Positions 54,033 through 63,099 of a stretch of DNA of 64,000 nt are shown here, piece after piece. Position numbers and translations under genes: made by a program. Location of the stretch: the NCBI GenBank assembly GCA_023460175.1, contig JAEWRC010000226.1, positions 12,089 to 76,088 on the forward strand, written 5' to 3'. Origin of the DNA: Actinomycetes bacterium (GTDB lineage Bacteria; Actinomycetota; Actinomycetes; Mycobacteriales; Mycobacteriaceae). How positions within the stretch are numbered: the first letter of the stretch is position 1; the number at the start of each line of letters is the position of its first letter. A model generated the notes under the pieces. That model was given only the letters and a program-made list of their open reading frames with translations. It was not told the origin of the DNA and did no database searches.

Positions 54033-55829
54033 ATGACAACCATCATCCCCGAGCCGTCACAGATGAAGAACGTGCCGGGCCAACTCGTCGAGATGGCCTG
54101 GGATCCGATCACCCGGATCGTCGGCAGCCTCGGCATCTATACCAAGATCGACTTCGAGAGCCGCCAAGTCGTCGAATGCCACAGCACCTCGTCGATCTTC
54201 CGCGGCTACTCGATCTTCATGAAGGGCAAGGACCCTCGCGACGCGCATTTCATCACGAGCCGCATCTGCGGTATCTGCGGCGACAATCACGCCACCTGCT
54301 CCTGCTACGCGCAGAACATGGCCTACGGCGTCAAGCCGCCGCATCTGGGCGAGTGGCTGATCAACCTTGGCGAGGCCGCCGAGTACATGTTCGACCACAA
54401 TATCTTCCAGGAGAATCTGGTCGGGGTCGACTACTGCGAGAGGATGGTCTCGGAGACGAACCCCAGCGTGCTCAAGAAGGCCGAGAACACTGCGGCGCCC
54501 CACGCAGATGCCCACGGTCACAAGACAATCGCCGATATCATGCGAGCCCTCAACCCGTTCTCCGGCGAGTTCTACCGAGAGGCGCTGCAGGTCAGCCGCT
54601 ATACCCGGGAAATGTTCTGCCTGATGGAGGGCCGGCACGTCCACCCGTCCACCCTCTATCCCGGCGGCATCGGAACCACCGCCACCATCCAGTTGATGAC
54701 CGATTACATGACCCGGCTGATGCGCTACGTCGAGTTCATGAAGAAGGTCGTGCCCATGCACGACGATCTGTTCGACTTCTTCTACGACGCGGTTCCCGGC
54801 TACGAGCAGGTCGGCCTGCGGCGCACGCTGCTCGGATGCTGGGGCAGCTTCCAGGACCCCGAGGTATGCAACTTCGACTACAAGGACATGGAGCGCTGGG
54901 GCAGGGCGATGTTCGTGACACCGGGCGTGGTGGTGGACGACAAGCTGGTGACGACCTCGCTGGTCGACATCAACCTGGGCATCCGGATCCTGTTGGGCAG
55001 TTCGTATTACGACGACTGGACCGATCAGGAGATGTTCGTGCAACGCGATCCGTTGGGCAACCCGGTGGACCGCCGGCATCCATGGAACCAACACACCAAT
55101 CCGCGGCCACAAAAGCGCGATATGGAAGACAAATACAGCTGGGTGATGTCCCCTCGCTGGTTCGACGGCAAGGATCACCTCGCCCTCGACACCGGCGGTG
55201 GACCGCTTGCGAGGCTGTGGACAACGGCGCTTGCCGGGCTGGTCGACATCGGCTACGTGCAGTCGACGGGTCACAGCGTGAAGATCAACCTGCCCAAGAC
55301 CGCGCTGAAGGGACCCGTCGAGCTGGAGTGGAACATTCCCGAGCACGGCAGCAACACGCTCGAGCGCAACCGGGCCCGGACCTACTTCCAGGCCTATGCC
55401 GCTGCGGCCGCACTGCATTTCGCGGAGAAGGCGCTCGTGGAGATCCGCGCCGGGCGTACCAAGACCTGGGAGAAGTTCGAGGTGCCCGAGGCGGGCATCG
55501 GCTGTGGCTTCACCGAGGCCGTCCGCGGCGTGCTGAGTCACCACATGGTGATCCGGGACGGCAAGATCGCCAACTACCACCCCTATCCACCCACGCCGTG
55601 GAACGCCAACCCGCGGGACAGTTACGGAACGGCTGGGCCCTACGAAGATGCCGTCGCCGGCAGTCCCATCTTCGAAGAGAACGACCGCGAGCACTTTAAG
55701 GGCATCGACATCATGCGTACCGTGCGCAGTTTCGATCCGTGTCTGCCGTGCGGTGTGCACATGTACCTCGGGGAGGGCAAAACCCTGCAGAGACTGCATT
55801 CACCGACGCAGACGGCCACCGGGGAGTAG
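54033..55829 (+). CDS. hhyL: NiFe hydrogenase large subunit, group 1h (HhyL)
   Basis: Catalytic subunit; 598 residues. Ni-Fe ligands are C79/C82 (SRICGICGDNH) and C570/C573 (DPCLPCGVH). The protease site after H576 would release a 22-residue tail (MYLGEGKTLQ onward). AAGG precedes ATG 54033. It is followed after 3 bp by hhyE. In mycobacteria Hhy oxidises atmospheric H2 mainly during starvation. Confidence 0.95.
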   Translation: MTTIIPEPSQMKNVPGQLVEMAWDPITRIVGSLGIYTKIDFESRQVVECHSTSSIFRGYSIFMKGKDPRDAHFITSRICGICGDNHATCSCYAQNMAYGVKPPHLGEWLINLGEAAEYMFDHNIFQENLVGVDYCERMVSETNPSVLKKAENTAAPHADAHGHKTIADIMRALNPFSGEFYREALQVSRYTREMFCLMEGRHVHPSTLYPGGIGTTATIQLMTDYMTRLMRYVEFMKKVVPMHDDLFDFFYDAVPGYEQVGLRRTLLGCWGSFQDPEVCNFDYKDMERWGRAMFVTPGVVVDDKLVTTSLVDINLGIRILLGSSYYDDWTDQEMFVQRDPLGNPVDRRHPWNQHTNPRPQKRDMEDKYSWVMSPRWFDGKDHLALDTGGGPLARLWTTALAGLVDIGYVQSTGHSVKINLPKTALKGPVELEWNIPEHGSNTLERNRARTYFQAYAAAAALHFAEKALVEIRAGRTKTWEKFEVPEAGIGCGFTEAVRGVLSHHMVIRDGKIANYHPYPPTPWNANPRDSYGTAGPYEDAVAGSPIFEENDREHFKGIDIMRTVRSFDPCLPCGVHMYLGEGKTLQRLHSPTQTATGE

Positions 55830-55832
55830 GAC

Positions 55833-56768
55833 ATGACCGGCCGCGCCAGTCCCCCGGGTGATGACGGCCGGTGGCGTACGGCCGGTGACCGCATCGAGAC
55901 CCTGCTCGATGCCGCCGGCACCGGGACGGGCGGCCCCCGGGGGCGGGAGCGTGCCGAACAACTCGTCCGCGAGGTCGTCGAACTCTACGGTGAAGCGCTG
56001 CAGCGCATCGTGACGATGGCCGAGGATCACCACCTGGAGCAGCTGGCCGAGGACGATCTGGTCGCCAGCCTGCTCCTGGTGCACGGCCTACACCCGCACG
56101 ACCTGAGGCGTCGGGTCTCGGATGCATTGGACCGGGTCCGCCCGTACCTCGGGTCACACGGCGGGGATGTGGATCTCCTCGAGATCACCTCGGGACCCGA
56201 GGGTGCCACCGTGCGGCTCCGCTTCACCGGCAGCTGCAAGAGCTGTCCATCCTCGGCGATCACCCTCGAGTTGGCCGTCGAGGATGCCGTCCGGGCCGCC
56301 GCCCCCGAGGTGACCGCCATCGAAGTGGTTGCCGCGCCGGACAGTCCCTCCGAGCCCGCCGCGGCGGTGATTCCCGCCGAATCCCTGCTGGGCCGGGTGC
56401 GCGCACATCCGACCCGGACGTCCTGGCACCCCGTTCCCGACATCGCGGATCTGGCCCCCGGCGAGGTCGGCGGATTCGACGTGGGTCCTTACGTCGTGCT
56501 GGCCTGCCTTATCGGAGACAACCTCTACGCCTACCGGGACCACTGCCCATCCTGTGATGACTCCATGGCCGGGGCGGTCCTGCACCGCGTCCTGGGATCA
56601 CGCGACCCGGTGCTGCGCTGTCCGCACTGCGGCGCCCATTACGACGTCGTGCATGCCGGAGCGGGCCTGGCGGAAACAACCGGGCACCTCGAGCCGCTGC
56701 CGCTGCTGGTTCGTGACGGGGTGCTATCGCTGGCCATGGCCGTCGCGCCCACCGGGGTCTCAGCATGA
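55833..56768 (+). CDS. hhyE: HhyE-like NifU and Rieske-fold protein with four Cys
   Basis: 311 residues with the same layout as the HucE-like protein: helical start, NifU domain with C135/C138 (CKSCPSS), Rieske-like domain at the end. Here the Rieske His ligands are replaced: C238/C241 (HCPSCDD) and C263/C266 (RCPHCGAHYDV), a CxxC plus CxxC set. This could hold a four-Cys 2Fe-2S or rubredoxin-type site or zinc, with a potential different from a true Rieske centre. It is presumably the electron acceptor or scaffold for HhySL. It starts 3 bp after hhyL and overlaps the next gene by 4 bp. Confidence 0.85.
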   Translation: MTGRASPPGDDGRWRTAGDRIETLLDAAGTGTGGPRGRERAEQLVREVVELYGEALQRIVTMAEDHHLEQLAEDDLVASLLLVHGLHPHDLRRRVSDALDRVRPYLGSHGGDVDLLEITSGPEGATVRLRFTGSCKSCPSSAITLELAVEDAVRAAAPEVTAIEVVAAPDSPSEPAAAVIPAESLLGRVRAHPTRTSWHPVPDIADLAPGEVGGFDVGPYVVLACLIGDNLYAYRDHCPSCDDSMAGAVLHRVLGSRDPVLRCPHCGAHYDVVHAGAGLAETTGHLEPLPLLVRDGVLSLAMAVAPTGVSA

Positions 56769-57388
56769 GTGGACCGTATGACGTGTTGTCGCGCATCACT
56801 TCCCGCCGTCCTCAACCGGTAGCCGGCGAGCGTTGCGAGATGTGCGCCGAAGATATCGGCGACCACCATCAACACGTGGTCGATGTCGTTGGCCGCCAAC
56901 TGATGTGCGTATGCCGCGGATGCTATCTGCTGTTCACCGACAGCCGGGCGGACCTGCGCTACCGGGCCGTACCGGACCGGTTTCTGTCGTTCCCGGAGTT
57001 CACCGTGGACCGCCATGCCTGGAGCGCACTGCAAATCCCTGTCGAGGTCGCCTTCTTCTTCCGCAACTCGGCATTGGACCGGGTTGTCGCGTTCTATCCG
57101 GGCGCGGCCGGGGCATGTGAATCCGAGTTGGAACTCGACCTGTGGGATGCGGTCACGGCCGGGGACGACCGGAGCGCATTGCTCGCCGACGATGTCGAAG
57201 CGCTGCTGATCCGGATGCCCGAAATCGGGACACCGCAATGCTTTCTGCTCCCGATCGACACCTGTTACGAATTCGTCGGCGGGCTGCGTTCGTTATGGCG
57301 CGGCTTCGACGGCGGCACCGACGTCCACGCATTCATCGACGGGTTCTTCGGCACGATCGGCGAGCGGGCCAAGGATGTTCCACCGTGA
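56765..57388 (+). CDS. DUF5947-type hydrogenase-associated protein
   Basis: 207 residues, recognised as a DUF5947-like protein of group 1h hydrogenase clusters. The N-terminus has CEMCAED and CVCRGCYLLF, suggesting a zinc- or iron-binding site, followed by RFLSFPEFTVDRHAWSALQI. Overlaps on both sides by 4 bp. Biochemical role unknown; likely needed for hydrogenase assembly or electron transfer. Confidence 0.75.
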   Translation: MSGPYDVLSRITSRRPQPVAGERCEMCAEDIGDHHQHVVDVVGRQLMCVCRGCYLLFTDSRADLRYRAVPDRFLSFPEFTVDRHAWSALQIPVEVAFFFRNSALDRVVAFYPGAAGACESELELDLWDAVTAGDDRSALLADDVEALLIRMPEIGTPQCFLLPIDTCYEFVGGLRSLWRGFDGGTDVHAFIDGFFGTIGERAKDVPP

Positions 57389-58023
57389 GCGATCTGACGT
57401 TCACCGTGGTCAACGTCGAGCCGGAACCCTATGCGGCGACGCCGGTGCTGGCGGCGCACATCGCAGTGTCGGCGCGCACCGAGGACCCCGTCCACGCGAT
57501 CGCATTGCGCTGCCAGGTGCGTATCGAACCGCTGCGGCGCGGATACTCCGACGCCGAGGCCGCGGGACTGCTCGATCTGTTCGGCCCACGATCGCGCTGG
57601 GCCCGAACCCAGCAGACCTTCCTGTGGCAGCAGGCCGCCACGATGGTGCCCGGATTCACCGGCACGGCCACCGTCGACCTACCGTTGGAGTGCACCTACG
57701 ACTTCGAGGTCTCTGCGTCGAAGTATCTGCACGCGCTGCGGGACGGATCGCTGCCGCTGCAGTTCCTGTTCAGCGGAACTGTTTTTCGCAAGGGTGCCAA
57801 CGGATTATGGGTGCAGCAGGTGCCCTGGGACCGCGACGCCCGCTACGATCTGCCGGTATCGGTGTGGCGCGAGCTGATCGACACGCACTATCCGAGCCTG
57901 GGTTGGGTGCGGCTGAGCCACGACACCATCGCCGCCCTGGCCGCGTACAGGTCGCGACGCGGTCTACTGGGCCTCGACGACGCGCTGGCCAGCTTGTTGC
58001 CGTTGCCGGAGGACGTGCCGTGA
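57385..58023 (+). CDS. DUF6084-type hydrogenase-associated protein
   Basis: 212 residues from GTG 57385, which overlaps the previous stop. Recognised as DUF6084-like. Beta-rich: SDLTFTVVNVEPEPYAATPV, ALRCQVRIEPLRRGYSDAEA, FLFSGTVFRKG. No metal ligands and no membrane segment. It is always near group 1h genes in my recollection, but its role is unknown. Confidence 0.75.
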   Translation: MSDLTFTVVNVEPEPYAATPVLAAHIAVSARTEDPVHAIALRCQVRIEPLRRGYSDAEAAGLLDLFGPRSRWARTQQTFLWQQAATMVPGFTGTATVDLPLECTYDFEVSASKYLHALRDGSLPLQFLFSGTVFRKGANGLWVQQVPWDRDARYDLPVSVWRELIDTHYPSLGWVRLSHDTIAALAAYRSRRGLLGLDDALASLLPLPEDVP

Positions 58024-59357
58024 GCGTCGACAGCACCGTGATGGACCGGGCCCGCGCAGTAGCCGACGCGGTGCTCTACGAGGGCTACCTGCTCTATCCA
58101 TACCGCGCCACGTCGAGCAAGAACCAGGCGCGTTGGCAGTTCGGTGTGCTCGGCCCGCCCGGCGCTGAGCGCGCGGGTCTCGGCGAGAACTCCTCGATGT
58201 CGGCGCAATTGCTCGTCCGCGACGCCACCGGGCTCCGACTGATGGTGCGGTTCCTGCATCTGCAGCACCGCCGTGCCGAACGCGCACTGGAGTCGGGCGG
58301 ATACCGACTGGTCGACGAACTCAGCACACCGACGGGCTCCTGGATGACCTGGGATGAAGCCGTCGAAACGGAGCTTCACTACGGCCCCTGGGATTTCAGT
58401 GATCCCCAACGTCGCTTTCCGGTCTCCGCGCCCGCGGCCACCAATATCGAGGAGCTGACCGGCGGCCGACTGGTGCGGGAGCGGCGCTGCGTCCACGGAC
58501 TGCTGGACGTCACCGTCGAAGCCGCGGGAGCCGTCGACCGGGTCACCGTGACCGTCCACAACACCGGTGCCCCCGCAGTCGACCGCCACGACGCGATCGC
58601 CCGGTCGATGATCGGCACCCATGTCATCCTCGAAACCGTGTCGGGCGGCTTCGTGTCGCTACTCGACCCCTCCGCTGACGCCCTGGTGGCGGCGCGCGGC
58701 TGCGAGCGCCACCGCTGTTTCCCGGTGCTGGCCGGACCACCCGGCTGCGATGAGCTGGCGCTGATCTCACCGATCATCCTCTACGACCACCCCGAGATTG
58801 CCGAGGCGAGTCGAGGCGAACTCTTCGACGCAACGGAGATCGACGAGATCCTGACGCTGCGGGTGATGACGATGACCGACGAAGAGAAGAACCAAGCTCG
58901 GGCCACCGATCCACGTGCCGCTCGCATCATCGATCAGTGTGACGGCATGTCCGCCGAGGCGATGTTGGACCTTCACGGCATCTTGCGCAATCCGCACGCC
59001 GACCCACTTTGTCGGCCGGCCGGACTGATCCCGGAGATACCCGACGGTGTGCAGTGGTGGGACCCGTTGGCCGACAACGCCGTTGCCCCGGAGACAGACG
59101 GCGTCCTGATCAGCGGCATGCGGGTGGCACGCGGCAGCAGAGTCCGGCTGCGACCGGTCCGACGCGCGGATGCCCAGGACATGTTCGTCGCCGGAAAAAC
59201 GGCCCGGGTCACCTCGGTGCACGAAGACGTCGACGGCGAGAAGCATGTCGGCGTGGTCGTCGAGGACGATCCGGGCGCGACCCTTCGTGAAAGTTACGGT
59301 CGCCACCTGTATTTCTCCCCCGACGAGATCGAACCCTTGCCGGAGACCGAACCCTAG
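58020..59357 (+). CDS. Conserved hhy-operon protein of unknown function
   Basis: 445 residues from GTG 58020 (GTGA overlap). The start SVDSTVMDRARAVADAVLYE and PYRATSSKNQARWQFGVLGP are typical of a protein conserved in group 1h clusters. A central Cys pair (ARGCERHRCFPV) could bind metal, and the C-terminal 90 residues (GSRVRLRPVRRADAQDMFVA onward) form a small beta domain like those that bind nucleic acid or protein partners. Large and soluble, a candidate assembly factor; function unknown. Confidence 0.8.
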   Translation: MSVDSTVMDRARAVADAVLYEGYLLYPYRATSSKNQARWQFGVLGPPGAERAGLGENSSMSAQLLVRDATGLRLMVRFLHLQHRRAERALESGGYRLVDELSTPTGSWMTWDEAVETELHYGPWDFSDPQRRFPVSAPAATNIEELTGGRLVRERRCVHGLLDVTVEAAGAVDRVTVTVHNTGAPAVDRHDAIARSMIGTHVILETVSGGFVSLLDPSADALVAARGCERHRCFPVLAGPPGCDELALISPIILYDHPEIAEASRGELFDATEIDEILTLRVMTMTDEEKNQARATDPRAARIIDQCDGMSAEAMLDLHGILRNPHADPLCRPAGLIPEIPDGVQWWDPLADNAVAPETDGVLISGMRVARGSRVRLRPVRRADAQDMFVAGKTARVTSVHEDVDGEKHVGVVVEDDPGATLRESYGRHLYFSPDEIEPLPETEP

Positions 59358-59376
59358 ATCCCGAAAGGAGCTTCTC

Positions 59377-59496
59377 ATGGACGTAGTTGGGTGGACCGCC
59401 ACCGCGGTGGTCGTATTGGTACTACTGGCGGCTGCGGCGGTCGGAGTGCGGTCGATTCCAGATATCCGGCGTTACCTGAAGATGCGACAGATGTAG
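59377..59496 (+). CDS. 39-residue single-pass membrane peptide (DUF6893-like)
   Basis: MDVVGWTATAVVVLVLLAAA starts a single transmembrane helix, followed by a basic tail (SIPDIRRYLKMRQM). It has a strong GAAAGGAG site. Resembles DUF6893 small proteins found in hydrogenase clusters. It may anchor the otherwise soluble Hhy complex to the membrane, near menaquinone. Confidence 0.65.
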   Translation: MDVVGWTATAVVVLVLLAAAAVGVRSIPDIRRYLKMRQM

Positions 59497-59500
59497 ATCG

Positions 59501-59992
59501 GTGGCGGTACGCATCCTCGTTGCCGGGATCGGCAACATCTTTCTCGGCGACGACGGCTTCGGCCCCGAGGTGATTCAACACGTCGTCGTCGACAATCCCG
59601 ATGTGTGCGTCGTCGATTACGGTATCCGCGGCATGCACCTGGCCTACGACCTGCTGTACGGCTGCGGCATCCTGGTGCTCGTCGATGCGCTCCCGGACCG
59701 GGGTGCCCCCGGACAGGTGCGGGTCTTCGAGGTCGATCGCGAATCGCCTGAGACGGTGCCGATGCTGGACGCCCACGGGATGGATCCCGCCGCGGTGTTC
59801 GCCAGCCTCCGAGCACTCGGCGGCAGCCCGCCACGCACCATCGTGGTCGGCTGCCAGGTACAGGCCGTCGCCGAGGGGATCGGTCTGTCCGATCCGGTCC
59901 GCGGCGCGGTTCCCGGTGCGGTGCAGGCAGTCGAGACCACCGTGGCGTCGTTGCTGGTATCCGACGGCGCGCTGTCGGGGAGCGCGGACTGA
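59501..59992 (+). CDS. Hhy hydrogenase maturation endopeptidase
   Basis: 163 residues from GTG 59501. HybD-type core: LVAGIGNIFLGDDGFGPEVI, DYGIRGMHLAYDLLYG, VDALPDRGAPG, and a conserved His region LDAHGMDPAAVF. It should process the HhyL C-terminus. No C-terminal extension, unlike the huc protease. The stop overlaps hypC (TGATG). Confidence 0.9.
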   Translation: MAVRILVAGIGNIFLGDDGFGPEVIQHVVVDNPDVCVVDYGIRGMHLAYDLLYGCGILVLVDALPDRGAPGQVRVFEVDRESPETVPMLDAHGMDPAAVFASLRALGGSPPRTIVVGCQVQAVAEGIGLSDPVRGAVPGAVQAVETTVASLLVSDGALSGSAD

Positions 59993-60237
59993 TGTGCCTT
60001 GGCATTCCCGGCCAGGTGGTTCGGCTACTCGACGGGTATTCCGGTCAGCTCGCACTCGTCGATGTCGCCGGTGAGCATCGCAAGGTGAACATCGGCATGC
60101 TGCCCGACCAATCGTTGGCCCCGGGTGACTGGGTCATCATCCACATGGGCTTCGTCATGGAGCGGACCGACGCCGCCGGTGCCGCCCAAGCGATGGCAGG
60201 ACTGGAAATCATCGGACGCGGCGAAGCCCCACCGTAA
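59992..60237 (+). CDS. hypC: Hydrogenase maturation chaperone HypC (copy 3)
   Basis: 81 residues, MCLGIPGQVVRLLDGYSGQL with Cys2, ending GDWVIIHMGFVMERTD. Placed at the end of the hhy operon, so it probably serves HhyL, leaving copies 1 and 2 for HucL or HypD exchange. Confidence 0.93.
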   Translation: MCLGIPGQVVRLLDGYSGQLALVDVAGEHRKVNIGMLPDQSLAPGDWVIIHMGFVMERTDAAGAAQAMAGLEIIGRGEAPP

Positions 60238-60243
60238 CCGGAG

Positions 60244-61124
60244 TCAATAGGCCGCGGCGCGGCGCGCAACGACCACCAGGTACTCCCACTCCATCCCCGA
60301 CTCCTCGGCCAGCGCGTAGTCGCCGAGTTCGGCCAGCGCCGCGTCCAACTCTGCCACCTGGTCGGGTGATCCGCGATGCCGCGGTAGGCGACGATCGTCG
60401 GCCCGTAGTTGGCCTTGAAATAGTCACGGAACGCGGCGCCGTCGGCGAACCGGTCCACGGCCAGCGCGTGCCGCTCGGTGATCAGGTCGTCGACGTCGCC
60501 GTCGAGCAGGGCCACGACGTGGCCCTCACTGCCCCACAGCGGCGGCGGCGAGACGCCGGCCGGTGGCGCGGGCACGTACGGCCGCATCGCCGCGAACATC
60601 CGGCCGACGAATCCCTCCGGGGTCCAGCTGAGCACCGCGATGGTGCCTCCGGGCCTGCACACCCGGGCCAGTTCGGCGGCCGCCCGCTGGTGGTGCGGTG
60701 CGAACATCACCCCGATGCAGGACATCACAATGTCGAACTCACCGTCGGCGAACGGCAACGCCTCGGCGTTGGCGGCCTTCCAGGTCAGCTCCAAACCCTG
60801 TGCCGCCGCGCGCTGTTCGCCACTCTCGAGCAGCTCCGGCACCAGGTCGGTGGCCGTGACGTCGGCGCCGGCCGCCGCAGCGGCGAGCGCCGCGTTGCCG
60901 GTGCCGGCGGCCACGTCGAGCACCCGCATGCCCGGTCCGATCCGGGCCGCGGAGACCAACGCCTGGCCCAGCGGCGCCACCACTTCGGCCGCGATGGTCG
61001 GGTAGTCCCCCAGCCCCCACAGCCGACGATGCTTGTCTTCCAGTTCGCGGTCCGGGACCGCGGATCTCGGTGCGTTCACACCACCGTTGCCTTTTGGTGA
61101 GCGATCGTGAGTGCGCTTGTTCAT
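60244..61124 (-). pseudogene. SAM-dependent methyltransferase, frameshifted
   Basis: The N-terminal 255 residues read as a class I methyltransferase: MRVLDVAAGTGNAALAAAAA (SAM site), PFADGEFDIVMSCIGVMF, RVCRPGGTIAVLSWTPEGFV. After RGIADHP the frame breaks; one base is missing in the G-run at 60364-60366. Restoring it gives DQVAELDAALAELGDY and a stop at 60246-60244, as in family members. Unshifted reading runs antisense through hypC. Start ATG 61124 overlaps the tnpB stop; a GTG 15 codons in may be the original start. Either a pseudogene or a homopolymer sequencing error. Confidence 0.75.
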
Positions 61125-62583
61125 CAGGCAGCCTCGCCTTGCGGTGAGGCGGTCCCCGTCTGATCCACCCGGTGGTGGTGCGGGGTTGACGCTTCATCGC
61201 CCACTGCCTCGCCCGCTGGCGCGGGTTCGGTCTCACGCATGGCTCCACGTCCTGCCACCGGGCCACTCCCGGCGAGACTCTGATCACCCAACTGTGTGGG
61301 TGCGCCGAGTCGGGCGAGGTTGATCGCAGCCCCCAGATCACGATCGATCCGATGGCCGCAGTCGTCACATTCGAAGACCCGATCGGCCAGGGTGAGGTTT
61401 GACTTTCGCCTCCCACAAACCGTGCACATCTTCGACGACGGGAAAACCCGGTCGGCCTCCATCAACCGGCTGCCATACCACCGCGTTTTGTAGCCCAGCA
61501 GGCGCCGCACCTCAGCCAGCGCGGCATCAGCCAGCGCCCGGTTGAGGCCCGTTTGTAAGCCCCTCCCTTGGCGCGCATGCCTGCGGCGTTGAGTGTTTCG
61601 ACCACCACGACGTCGTGCTGCTGGGCCAACGCGATGGTCGCCTTGTGCAGCACGTCACGGCGCACCGCGGCGGCATGAGCATGGGTACGCCCGATGCGGG
61701 CCTGAGTTTTTCGCCACCGCTTCGACGGTGCCTGCTCGGTCTTGGTGCCCGGATCGTAGTGGCCGTGCTGGCGGGCAGCGCGTCGCTGCAGCGCCCGCAA
61801 CCGGCCCTGCGCGGCTGTCAGCGACTTCGGCGCGCCGATCCGGTCGACTTCCACACCGTCGGGGCTGGCCACCACGAGCAGGGCGTCGGCTTTGACCCCG
61901 ACGTCGACCCCGACCACCGGATGCGTCGACCGGCCTGCGTGCGCGGGTCGCCCCTTGCCCGCGACGATGGTGTGCAACGAGCAGTGCCACCGTCCGGCGC
62001 TGTCTTGGCGCACGGTGGCCGACAAGATCCGCGCCGTCCCGGCCTCGATTCGGCGGGCCAACTTACGGGTCGACTCGTGGGTCCGGACCGCACCGAGGCG
62101 CGGCAGGCTGATGTGGCGGCGATCAGCCTCGCACCGGATGACACCGGTGGTGAACCGCACCGAACGCGGGGCGCGGGCCGACTTGAACCGCGGGAAACCG
62201 ACCGTCCTGCCGGCCCGCTCACCTTTTCGGGATTTCGACCAGGCATCGAGACCGCGGGCCAGCCCGTCCAGGCCGGTGTTGTAGGCCTCCTTGGAGTTCT
62301 CCGCCCACCACGGCGCGCACGAGTCCTTGCGCTGATTCCACACCTTGCGCAACGCCGGCAACGACCACCCCAACACCGGAGTCAGCTCGGCCCCGTCGAT
62401 GCCGTAGCTGCACTCGGCAGCCCGCTGATCCATCACCGCTTTCACCAACGCCAACATGTGATTGTGCGCGAACCGTGCCGCACCAGCATGAGACGCCAAC
62501 GCCCGCAACTGTGTTGGTGTCGGATCCAGTGCGTACCGGTAGGCCTGCGCCGTCCAACCCTCGGGTATCTCGAACCTAACCAC
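61124..62583 (-). pseudogene. tnpB: TnpB RNA-guided nuclease homologue, frameshifted
   Basis: Reads from GTG 62583 as OrfB/TnpB: AYRYALDPTPTQLRALASHA, RuvC-I aspartate in VVGVDVGVKADALLVV, RuvC-II glutamate in VVVVETLNAAGM. At 61548-61550 one G appears missing from a run; after that the correct frame continues as RRLLGYKTRWYGSRL, zinc ribbon CTVCGRR/CDDCG and RuvC-III DRDLGAAINLARL. It ends at 61124 with a basic/polar tail. Its guide RNA would be expected from the 3' end near 61124. Confidence 0.8.
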
Positions 62584-63042
62584 CGGCAACAACCTCTACC
62601 TGTCTGGTGGCCGTCACCGCCCACGTCGCACGGTTGCGCGCCCCGCGGCGGCCATACAGGCGCGCGGACATCGAGGTCAGCACCTCGATCATGTCGCGCA
62701 CCAAATAATCGGCGGTCTCGCCCTGATCGGTGACGACAACCTTGCGACCATGGGCAGACAACGCGGCTTCGAGATACTCAACCCCGAAGCGCGCGAGCCG
62801 GTCACGATGTTCCACGACCACCACCGAAGCACACGGGTCCGACAATGCGTTGACACCCGCGCGTACACGACTGTGCCACCAGCCTCACCGTTGGCCGCGG
62901 CGTCGACCCAGATCGTCCCCGACTCCCACCGGTGAGCAGGCAGCGGCGTCCGATCCTCACGGAACCACCGATACGCCGTCTGCGGATGCACACCACCCGC
63001 ACGCGCCCACCCAGCCAACATCACACACTCAGCGAAACACAC
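62576..63042 (-). pseudogene. tnpA: IS607-type serine recombinase with internal deletion
   Basis: The N-terminus (ARAGGVHPQTAYRWFRE) is the MerR-like HTH, followed by the start of the resolvase domain VVYARVSTH with the nucleophile Ser. Sequence then jumps, out of frame, to LSDPCASVVVVEHRDRLARF, with roughly 60 residues missing in between compared with intact family members. The rest (FGVEYLEAALSAHGRKVVVT to the end) overlaps tnpB by 8 bp. Not functional. Confidence 0.8.
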
Positions 63043-63099
63043 ATTTGATCATGTTTGCTCACATATCACCCAACAGTTCGGTACCCCCTGCCTGGCCGG

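Larger units (their letters stand above)
61124..63042 (-). mobile_element. Decayed IS607-family element
   Basis: Carries a MerR-type HTH serine recombinase (tnpA) and tnpB in the IS607 order on the minus strand. Such elements have no terminal inverted repeats, so the edges given are gene borders. Both genes are damaged (internal deletion in tnpA, frameshift in tnpB). It adjoins the methyltransferase start on one side and a Cys-rich peptide gene on the other. Confidence 0.8.

Noticed and set aside
60045..60243. C-terminal extension of the methyltransferase through hypC
   Set aside because: It is an out-of-frame reading antisense to hypC created by the missing base near 60365; the correct frame ends at 60244.
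61124..62583. Active RNA-guided TnpB system
   Set aside because: As given, the reading frame is broken before the zinc ribbon and RuvC-III, and its recombinase is deleted; activity would require the frameshift to be a sequencing error.
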